From positions 1,153,001-1,217,000 of the forward strand of contig NC_092611.1 of NCBI RefSeq assembly GCF_047663525.1: a stretch of DNA of 64,000 nt. The letters run 5' to 3'. This document shows, in pieces, positions 46,733 to 64,000 of the stretch (the stretch's first letter is position 1; each line of letters begins with the position of its first letter). Both the position numbers and the translations under genes were made by a program. This DNA comes from Anas platyrhynchos (taxonomy: Eukaryota > Chordata > Aves > Anseriformes > Anatidae). Under the pieces are notes generated by a model, which was given only the letters and a program-made list of their open reading frames with translations, was not told the DNA's origin and did not search any database.

Positions 46733-49700
46733 TAATGATTTTATTTCCCTGATAGTGAGTGTATTTAATTCAAATGTCTGTTGTACCCAACAAATTAAGA
46801 GAGAGAAGTAATTAACATGCTTGTACATGTATTCGTGTGCATACCACAAACTATCATTATTTTATCTTGCCTATTTGAAGGCAGTGTTGCTGCTTATTTT
46901 TTAAGTTTGCATTTCAGAAAACTGATTCACAACTTTTACCTAGGATATTTAATTACATTCTAATAACATGGTAAAAACTTTACTGCTTGACAATTTTGGA
47001 AAACTTTATGCCAACTCTCTTTCTGTGGTTAGTTTGTCCTATAAATTACCTTTCTTGACTGTAGTACTGCAAAATATCAAATATTGCAATCTTAAAACAT
47101 AAGATGTTTTCCTGCAAGTATATGGAATGTGATTTCCCTCCCCCCCCCCCATATCAGACTTGACTATGGATGCACTTTTTAAACCTGGCCAAAACACTTT
47201 ATTCTCTCTTTCTCTCTCATTTTACAAACTATCCCTTGTGAAATGTTCTGAAGTACCTTTCAGTAGATGGCACATAATAAACTGGCCTGATGCATCCCTT
47301 GAAACAGAGTTCAATGCAACTCACATCACGGAAATAAGAGTATTTAAATTTGAATTTATGATTTGAGTGGGGCTATGCATGGAACAAAGTGCTATTTAAT
47401 TAGTAATTTCTTAGAAAATACATCCACAGATTTCATACAATGGAAAAAACCCTCTTCAACAGATCAAATGAAACAATAGTTAAATTCCATTGTTCTCAGT
47501 TTTCTTCACAGGTGAATGAGATCTCTTGATGTCATGCCCCCAAATCTGGTCCTACATAAACAATTTGATTGTAAAATTAGTATTTTGCTGGGTGTCATTT
47601 CAGTCTGAATCACCTAGTCAATCATTTAACATGCAAACAATGCTGGAACAATGTTAGATTTTTAGAAGGGAGTTTTATTTATTTATTTATTTAACATTCA
47701 CTTCTAATCGTAATCTCCCGTGTGACCTGAGGCACACTGCAGAGACATTTATTTAATCTCCACTTCATTCTTTTGTCAACAGCTCTGTTAGAGTTAATAA
47801 AATCAGTCTCATACAGTCAACTGTTGCCTTCTAAACTTGCTGTAAAAGGAATAAAGACTTAAAGACATGGCTAGTGATGGACCTAGGGGAAAAACCCATG
47901 TACATCTGCATTAAACAACTCCACTTGCCAGATTCTTATGCTCATAGCCACACTGAAAAGTCAGAGGCTGACCCAGTAGTTCCCTGGGACTAAGTTGGAT
48001 TTACTCTTGTAGAAGGATGTTACTCTTGTGTGAATGTAGCATAAGGATCTGTCCCAGAGCTTAGGAGTCTGACATCTGTTTCTCAGGCCACCCTGCAGGA
48101 GGTTTGTATGCTGCTGGGTAGGTTTGTATTACTGTTGCAGTCTTGGGACCTCGTGGAGCAGTCTGTGAATGTACACACATCACAGGAACAAAGAATTTGA
48201 TCGGGGTGCAGTGTGGGGGGTGGGCTCGAGGAGAGGGGCATTCCCTTTCATAAGTTTCCACTGGTAACCAGTTCCTGCAGGTCTACTGACAAGGCTTTTA
48301 TTGAAAGTGTATGTACAAGCTGCTTGGACAATGCATTTGTGACCACCCACAGATCTAAGGGAGGGAGAGATGATTAAATAGAAACAAAAGTGCGAGTGGA
48401 TTCGAGTAGTTTTGTTTTTTTTTTCTACTTTAGATTTTCTGAGGTATGAAAAGAATTTTGAAGGCATTCTAATATAAATTTAACCTATACAGGCTTGAAG
48501 TTGCTGTGAGTGTGTGCCACTAATTCTGACTGGTGACAGACATTCATAGTGCTTTGTCTGATGAGTCAGATGAGAATTTACATGCATTCTTTTTATCTTC
48601 AGCAAAAAGTCATCTTTAGATCTAGGTGGTGTCCATCTCTGACTTTTAATCAGATTTAAATACAGCAAGCAAGTATTAGACTAGAAAGAACATAGTGTCT
48701 CATGTTTCCCCATGGGACCACGTCCACATCTCTTACAAACGCATTACTTTCAGACCTTATTGGAAAGAACAAAGTAAGAATGAAGTCCATTCAGGATCTA
48801 CTTTGTTGCAGCAGCATCTACCCTTTTCACAATGTGGTGTGACTCAGTATGTCAACAGGACTGAGTTTTGCTAGAGCAAGATGTCAGAGCAAGTCTGCTC
48901 ATCACTGCTCAGCACCACATACACTTTTTGTTCCCATTCCAACCTAGAGGTCTTGGCTTGCACTGTCCCAACACTTTGTTCTGTTGGGAATGTCTCACAG
49001 AGGGCTTTCTTCAACAGCAGCAGGGAGAGACAAGATGTTCAAAAGTCCCTGCCCTCCTGGGTGCAGCTTGCAGGAGCAAATACAGTGAGTGGTGCTGTGC
49101 CTGCTGCAGCAGTGCTCCTTCTGGGCTAGCATCTGCCCAGCAGAGGCAGAGATGATGGGATTTGGGAAAGATGCAAGATCATGGCTGGGTGCCCTGGCAA
49201 CAAGACAGCAGGGATAATTTGTTTCTCACAAGTTCCTCCCTGCCATGAGAATGCTTTATCCTTATAGTGGTAAACAATCTTTGGCAGAGAGCAGGGGTCT
49301 GAGCAAGGCCCCGTGGTGCAGGCCTGTCACCAGCCCACTGATGGGGGACGGGGAACAGTGGGCTGCAGAGGGGCTGGCAGCTCCAGCAAGAATGGGACAG
49401 GCAAAGACATGGAGGAGGAAGGCAAGAAGAAGGAGCCCAGTGCTCAACCCATGCTACTGCAAGAGTTGTGTTTGCTTTTTGGTGTGTGTGTTTCCCTGAA
49501 CTGTGCGCTGTATGTAGCTTCCATCCCAGATAACATGATAAAAAGATAATGCTTTCTACCATGCAGACCTAATTAACCCCAGCACTGGTCTAATCCATAT
49601 GCTGACCTTATTACGACTTCGTTTTCATATCAAAAAATATTATGGTATCAGGTAGGAGTTACGATAAAGCTTGGAAAAAAGCTAAGTACTTCCAGAAAGT

Positions 49701-52700
49701 CTTTTTAAGCCCTGACTTGAATTCATGGTTCCTAGATGGATTGCTACTTGGTTGGTTTGTGAACATTTAGCAAAGTGATTTTACATCAGCTGAACAGCAC
49801 TGTGTCTCCATTTCTTTTTACTGGTAGCAACAAATCGCACATTTTCCTTTGCACGTTTTGCCAGCAAAGATTTCAGGTCAGCAATAGATGGACAGGTTAG
49901 ACTGTAGAGTTTTTAATAAGAAAGTATGTTAACTTATGGGGATCTGCCCATAATTTTTGGTAGAATCAGCCCAGCTCACTTTTCTTCATTTAACATTGAA
50001 ATAGATTTGTCAGTGGGTACCATACTAGCTCTCTGATACAAGCTTTTAAATTGAAGTGCACTATAGCCAGAGTAAGTCAGTTGCCTTGGAGAAATATTAC
50101 AAGATTAAAAGTTTTATCAAACAAACAGTCTTTTCCTTTCTAGATTAAAGTTATTATTACTATACTATTCCTATGCGAATCAGTTATACTTCTGGTTATC
50201 ACAGGAGATTGACCAATTTATAATTCTTTATTGCTATATTCAGATGCTGAAATTATACCAAGGTTCTTATCATTTTCCCATGTAATGCTACATAAGAATG
50301 TAGACCAAGCCAAGCTGTTCGGCAATGATTAACAGTTGTCTTCAGACTATCAGCTTAAAAACACCTGACTTTAGTATGTCTACTCATTCTGTTCCAAGTG
50401 ATAACCTGCTTACTCAATTCATAACGCTGCAGGGATTGACTTTTTGCCTCAGTCCAACGGTGGTGTCAGTGAAACCCTCCCAGTCTCTACCCTTCCTTTC
50501 CCTAGCTGCATCTAAATCTGCTGTGACTACAAACATACCAATGGTTCACAAAGCCTACACCATTCTCTGAGCTGCTTGCCTCCAACATCTTCTTCTTTCT
50601 TCCTTTACTTGGTAACATGTTCAGAATGGCTCTTGAGGAGGCCATCCAGTTCATTTATTTAATTTTATTTTGTTCTTTTTCCAAATCCTTGAAGTCTAGG
50701 AACTGTCAGTCAGTGCTGGATTTAAGGTAGCCATTGCCAATTAAAGATGTTGCTTCTCACAAGTGGAATCTCACCCCACAATCAGATCTTCTTTTCCTGA
50801 AACAACATCTTGCTACTTTTTGTGCTTTTTAAGGGTTTTAGACAGAATCACCTAGTAGTCCACTGCTAGATCAGCTCACTCATATAGCATCCAAATCCAT
50901 CATGGAGAAGGAAAAATGCCCCTGAAGTCCTCTCAGCATATTGTTGGTGTCCCAGTACATGATACTTGATAATGTTTTTATATATATTTAACAATATACC
51001 TAATTTCATTAGGTTTAGTAAGGATATGGGGCTTTTTATTTTTGTACATATACATGGAGAACAGAATAGTATAGCATATGGACCAGAATATCCTAACAAA
51101 ATCACTGCTAACATGCTAATACATAACATAATATATATGATAAATGCATAGTAAGATCATGGGAAAATTAATTGATATTGCCTACTCGCATTTGTACCTT
51201 TTTTTTCCTAAAGCTATTATTTATATGTTTAAAAATATGCAAAATAAATCAAAAGAGAAGCAATAAAACCTTCCCTCAAAACAGCTGGATCCCACTCCAG
51301 TTGCTGCCTTTTTTTTTTTTTTTTTTCTAGAGATTTAAACAGTATCTCTTTGCTAGCCTGAGCCCAATTTAACAGCTTCCCTAAGATGTATGCATTAAGT
51401 TACAAGCCTTAATAGGCTGCAGCTGGGGAAGGGTGCACTTGTAACTTATGAACTTTGTTTAAACGATATAGTTTTACTGATTATGTGCCATGGCTTGATT
51501 TAAGACATGTAAGGGAACTTTACTAGCCTCTCACTGAAGAATCTTCTTTAATAGATTTCATATTACATATTTCTTTCATTCAAAAAGCTTGTATTTTTCT
51601 TCTGCATTCACGTATTAAATTAAATCCACGAAGGCAGTTAAAAGGACTTTTAGAAACAGCTGTTTTAAGTTTTAAAATGACAAAGTAGGTGGTTATCTTG
51701 TGTGTGTGTTCTTTATACTCCACTCTCTCGGCAGTGAGACGTTGTCAAGTATATGACTCCATTCCACTTCAGTGGCAGAGTCACTTGGCTCCCACTCCGA
51801 TTTGCCCTTCCAGTCTTGGCCAAAACACCCCCCTCCCAGTTGGCCAGCCTCCTGTTTATGGCATTGTTTGTTTGCCTTGGTTGAGGTGAATGCCTAGCCA
51901 GTATTTTTAGCAGTAATTCACAGAAACCTGGAGCTATTTTTTTTCTGGCATCAATGCAGTGCAAACTTACTGACATAATCCAAGTTGGAGAGTTCTGTTT
52001 CCCACTTAGAATGATATTTAATTTGACTCACAGACTTCCTTGAGCAGAGGCAAGACAGTTGCTACTGAAAGGTGAGAAATTGTCTGGAAAACAATGTTGT
52101 GTTATAATAAATGTGTTATCATTTAATCCTCTTTCAAACACAGTTCACATCAAACTGTATTTCTGAACTCTCAAAAGAGCTCAGGGTTCATTTAGGGTAA
52201 ATGCAGCTGTATAACCCACATATTTGTTGTTCCACAGAACTCGCAGCCTGTCCTAAATTCAAATATATATATATATATATAAATAAATAAATAATAAAAA
52301 GTCCTTAGAGTCTAGGAAAACTTCAAGAACTCTACCAGGATTTGCACTTGGGGACAGCTTCATTTGGTACAATGCTCAGCCCCTGGGCAAGAGGCTTTTC
52401 CAGCTGAGTAAAAAGCAAAGTAGAGAAGAAAAATCATCTTCTCACCTCGTAACTAGGCATTACAGCCAGCTTCAAATAGACTATTGTGGAACCATTAATA
52501 TTCACAGATGGGAGAGTACTAAAGGAGGGTATATGGAATTCTTGCTCTTGAACTTGGTGATGCACGTACTACTATGAAACTCTAACTGAGAAAGATCTGA
52601 GGTATAAAGTGGATAAAATATTGTCTGAATGGGGTCTTGGCATTGCCTACAACAAAATCAATACTGTTAACTAATTCAGCAACTGACAGTGTACAAAATA

Positions 52701-55700
52701 AATTGTTTTAAAGCATGGATGATTTAATCCTGAAGAAAATTGTTTGTCATTGCATACAAATACTATAAGCATTATCTTAAAAACTCAACCACATCATAGG
52801 CATCTTTCAAAATACGAAAGTCAATTACAATGAGAATGTCCTTTCAAAATGAGACGTAAATTACAGTATTTTGCTGCATTAAACCATGAATCTTGTTGTT
52901 TCATTTATGTACTTCTGAAAATTCTCATTGTTTTCCATACTGCATTTTTAGACTTAAGCCAGTTGGATTCCAAATACTGATATACAGCATAGAGACTGAA
53001 CAACATTCTGCCTGGAATGTTTAGAAATGAAGGCAAACAATGCATGTGATTGCAGGAAAAATGAATATTGAGAGATCTTAATACAACATTAGTAATCATC
53101 ATATTAGTAATCATTAGTTACTATCTTAGAATAGTAACTTAGTATATTTGATTGTGCATCTGATCATATGTATACATTTTTCACATCTTCCTAAACTACT
53201 ACAAATCCATGTGATACATAATGAAGGAAAAAAAAATAATAGTGGCTGTAGTGGCTGTTAGGCATAAATAAAATCTTTTTTTTTTTTTTTTAGTAGAGAA
53301 CTGTTTTCACACACACCGAATTTTTACAAGTTTAGCTGAAATTGTTTTAATTATATATTTGAAATTGATATGCTGTTTTAATTTAATGATGATAAACATA
53401 CTGATTCAAGCTAAACAGTTGAGTAAAATAAAATTAATTAAATCAAAACATAAAGAATTCTTGGGGAAAAAAAAGTTTGAGGCTTTGATATCATGGCTGC
53501 ATTCTGTAGTTTAACCTGATGCATCTTCATGTTCATCACTGTTTTGAGGTGCTAGTTTTGGCTAGGATTGAAAAAATCACAGCAAAAACTGCAGTGATAA
53601 TTTGATGCTGCCACTACATATATACCACCAAGTATTTCCTGCTACCATCCTCACAGCTAAGCCAGGTTTTATGTTTATCCAATTCAGTACAAACCCAGGC
53701 ACTTTTAATTACTTAATTACAGAGATATCCAGCTGCACTGTGGGATAGGCACATAGCTTTCATTTGACAGAAATTCTAAACAGAATAAAAATGATGCTGC
53801 TCAGCTACTGTTTCTGTGTTAGTCATACACGTATTAGTTTAATCTGTAGCAGCTACTCACTGCTTACTAGTCCTCTGGTAAAATATTGCTTTATCTGTAA
53901 AATTTGAGACAGCTTAAAGCATGTTTCAGGATTTCAGGAAAAGAAGGGAAATATATTTCTGTTGGTGTATTGCAGTGAAAGTAGATACCTCTCTATAGCT
54001 CTAAAAAGTCTTTTGAATATTAGTTTTCAGAGTGGAAACTTTCAGCCAAGTGAGAGATGCAGGCTGTCTAAATGCTGAATTACCATCGAAAGGACTCATG
54101 AACAAGAATGGAAATTAAAACAGAAATTTTACACTCTGAACTCTTAATTTCTGTAAAACTAACAACAGAAGAGAAGCAAGGATCAGACACACAGCAATTT
54201 AGGTCACTTATTGCTATCATTGGTACTAAACAGTTTAAATACCTGTTTCTTTTATAGACCACTATACCAGTATAATTTCCTCTTGGTAAGCAAAAGCACG
54301 CATGATATTTATGGGTAGTTTCCCCTCCATCAATGAGGGGCTTAGGATACTAAAATCTAGGGACTTGGACTGGACAAAAAATGATCATGCTTGGGATTTC
54401 CCTGTGCAGCTTTGCCAATTGCATTGTACATCTTCTTAGAAGACTCAGCAGTTTATTACCTACAGAATAATCGATCTCATCATGATGTGGGAGAAATCAA
54501 GCTTTATTAAAATTTATTTATTTATTGTTTTACCAAAAGTTGTATCATACAGGCTGAATGATGAGACCAGAAAGAGTACTGTGGGTTACCTACACCACCA
54601 AATTCATTATTCCTGTGGACTTTGCATTATTGTTTTTAAGGACTGCACTCTTGGACAACAGTTGTTTCAAAAACCAAAACACTTTATGGAAACATCCTAA
54701 ATCAGTGATATTCTTAAAGCTGATACTTTCTGTTGCTATCTATTTCAATACCAGTAAAGGACTGAATGTCACCAATACCATTCTCACACTGAAGCAACAG
54801 CTCCTACTGAATTGTCATGTTTAAACTTGGAAATTTTACATTCATGAATTTTATGTTCAAATATCAGTTTTCACTTAATGGGTTTAAAATTAGATTGTTA
54901 CCCAATGTGTGCATGCTCTGTGGAGCAGAAGGTCTCATAAAAAAGAAAAAAAAAAGAAGAAAAAAAAACCACTCAGATGTTTACATCAGTGAGGTATTCA
55001 GCCAGAGACCAATTTCTGAAGGTGGATTACCATTTGGAGTCCGTACCGGTAGCAGTTTCCCTGGCTAGTAGACCAGTTTTTCTCCCACATTCATCATCAT
55101 TTAGAAAAGCAGAAGTCAGTTTCTGTGGTTAAGAGTTCCTCAATATTTCAGTTTTTTCTCACAGCTGCACTGAGACAGTGGTTATCCCAACGTGTTTCCT
55201 GTTACAAATACAAAATTTATTCAGATGGCTTTCTTCTTTACGGTGAAGCAATATTCCAATGCCATGAGAGTTCTGCAGCTTTAAATGCCCCAAATGCCAG
55301 AACTGGTAGGAGCCAACACTGCTGCTGCATCCGTGACACCATCCAGTGGCAGACAGCAGTGTGCTCCAAACACCCTGCCTCGCCTCCCCAGAGCTCAGAC
55401 CACGCCACCCACACTTCCTCATGGCTTGAGCACAGCAAAAAGGGAACTGGTGATGACCACACTCTGTGTGTCTGCCCTTGTCATGGCTAAATGCCAAGAA
55501 AAGCTGTTGTCTGTGAGAGCAGTGCAGCTGCCAGAAGTCAGGAAACAGGCGGTGACAATATTGGAGCTCACATTGCTCACCCTGCAGCAAACAGAGCAAT
55601 GCCCTGTCCATAGATTGCATGTGAGCTACCACCAGGGTGACACTGTCTCAAAATGGATCACTTCTACATTATTCCACTACTAACAAGGTCAGACGAGATG

Positions 55701-55963
55701 AAGAAAGAGGAAAATTATACATGTATGAGGAAAATTATCTCTGCCACTGATTCCTGTATGCACTAATACTTGATACTGAACCAGTATCAGTACTCTGAAG
55801 GACCCATACTGCTGCCTAGGGCTTCCATATTTCCACTGGAAGGTCCAAATTAAGAAACATACTTCTTACCTTCTGAATTTAAATTTTCAAGTGAGAAATG
55901 ATGAACATCATACACAGCTGGTTTTTTTTTGTTTGTTTGTTCATTTGTTTGTTTTTGCATAGT

Positions 55964-56285
55964 GTTGTGGTTTAACCTATTAGGCAGCTAAGCACCACGC
56001 AGCCATTTGCTTACCCTCCTCCCTCCCTCTGTGGGATGGGGGAGAGAATCAGGAAAAAGAAAAAAAAAAAAAAAAAAAAAGGAAAGAAAGCCTGTAGGTT
56101 GAGATAAAGACAGTTTATTTGGAGAGAGGAAAAAAAAAAAAAAAGAAGAAGAAAAAAAAGGAAAATAATAATAATGATGATAAGAGTATTAATACCACTA
56201 ATGTGTACAAAACAAGTGATGCACAATGCAATTGCTCACCACCTGCTGAACGATGCCCAGAAAGAAAGAAAATTATCTCTAAGCT
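55964..56285 (+). mobile_element. Endogenous retrovirus LTR-like fragment
   Basis: Starts TGTTGTGGTTTAACC, the 5' end of a common avian ERV LTR family, and continues with the family's AGCTAAGCACCACGCAGCC and GGGATGGGGGAGAGAATC words, an A-rich stretch, and ATGCACAATGCAATTGCTCA. It breaks off near 56285, so it is a truncated LTR. Assigned by recall of the family, not by search. No viral gene is present. Confidence 0.6.
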
Positions 56286-56552
56286 ACACATGGCTCTGTA
56301 AAAGGAGTCTAGATAAACTATACTAAAATTCTTTTCGAGTCCAAGCCGAAAAGTGTTGAGAAAACCCCAACACAGAACGTAAAACTTTGGAGTACTGGCT
56401 CAATAGTCATGATGTCAATTGGATTTCTGGTTTTCACATTTCTATTTTCACATTAGCCTGCAACTATTATCATCATAATATACAACACCTTTTTTTCCAG
56501 CTACTTCATAAAGTTTTGCATTAAAAGTCAGCTGCTTTCCTTGCATGACCAT

Positions 56553-56585
56553 GTGTTTTTGTTTTTGTTTTTGTTTTTGTTTTTT
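56553..56585. repeat. (GTTTTT)n microsatellite
   Basis: About five GTTTTT units within LIX1 intron 1. Confidence 0.85.
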
Positions 56586-56688
56586 GAGAATGGAAAAGAG
56601 GAATCTGAGTATAACATTTTCTCATGTTTGAAAGTGAGCAGCTTAATGGCTGCTGTGATATCAAAGTTCCAACACATTGACTTAATAG

Positions 56689-64000
<7,312 letters not shown>

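Noticed and set aside
55159..55683. Open frames of 121-157 codons on both strands near 55.2-55.7 kb
   Set aside because: Overlapping in opposite strands in a GC-richer patch; no motif, no splice or homology support.

Overview
The window looks like bird genomic DNA. It carries a CR1 retrotransposon with an open reverse transcriptase frame and the typical avian octamer tail, avian-type retroviral LTR pieces, and spliced vertebrate exons in long AT-rich introns. Three protein-coding loci can be recognised from conserved peptides: MKI67 (Ki-67, minus strand), the 3' end of RIOK2 (plus) and the 5' end of LIX1 (plus). I read exon borders by eye from AG/GT signals, reading phase and recalled similarity to human proteins; no alignment or RNA was available.

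Positions 1-3097 hold a partial duplicate of the middle of MKI67 (copy A, three exons). It is fused at 3098 to an unrelated block (block X, 3098-5921). Positions 5922-11300 are AT-rich with no gene I can support. From 11558 to 31565 on the minus strand lies an MKI67 gene with 15 coding exons: start codon, FHA domain, PP1-docking exon, short Ki-67 repeats, a 3-kb basic LR-type exon and the stop. A CpG island at about 32.6-33.1 kb is its likely promoter. A stretch of this gene (about 18.0-23.5 kb) is 'copy B' of the duplicated segment, and it alone has taken in the CR1 element. From 34489 to 36534 lies copy C, which starts at a CR1 fragment, has an internal deletion, and is fused to a second copy of block X (36535-39349). 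At 39350 block X gives way to the last intron region of RIOK2; its last two coding exons follow (39947-40040, 43337-43498). LIX1 exon 1 starts at 46637 and exon 2 is at 56918-57081; the rest of the window is LIX1 intron 2 with two LTR-like fragments near exon 2.

The MKI67 gene shows damage. The large LR exon has a frameshift near 14497-14514 and an in-frame TGA at 14391-14393, and two further exon junctions do not agree in phase. It is therefore either a recently decayed paralogue or a real gene carrying sequence errors. RIOK2 followed by LIX1 matches mammalian gene order (human 5q15; Z-linked in birds as far as I recall), whereas MKI67 lies on another chromosome in human (10q26). So the main story is a multi-step segmental duplication of MKI67 material placed directly upstream of, or inside, the RIOK2 gene.
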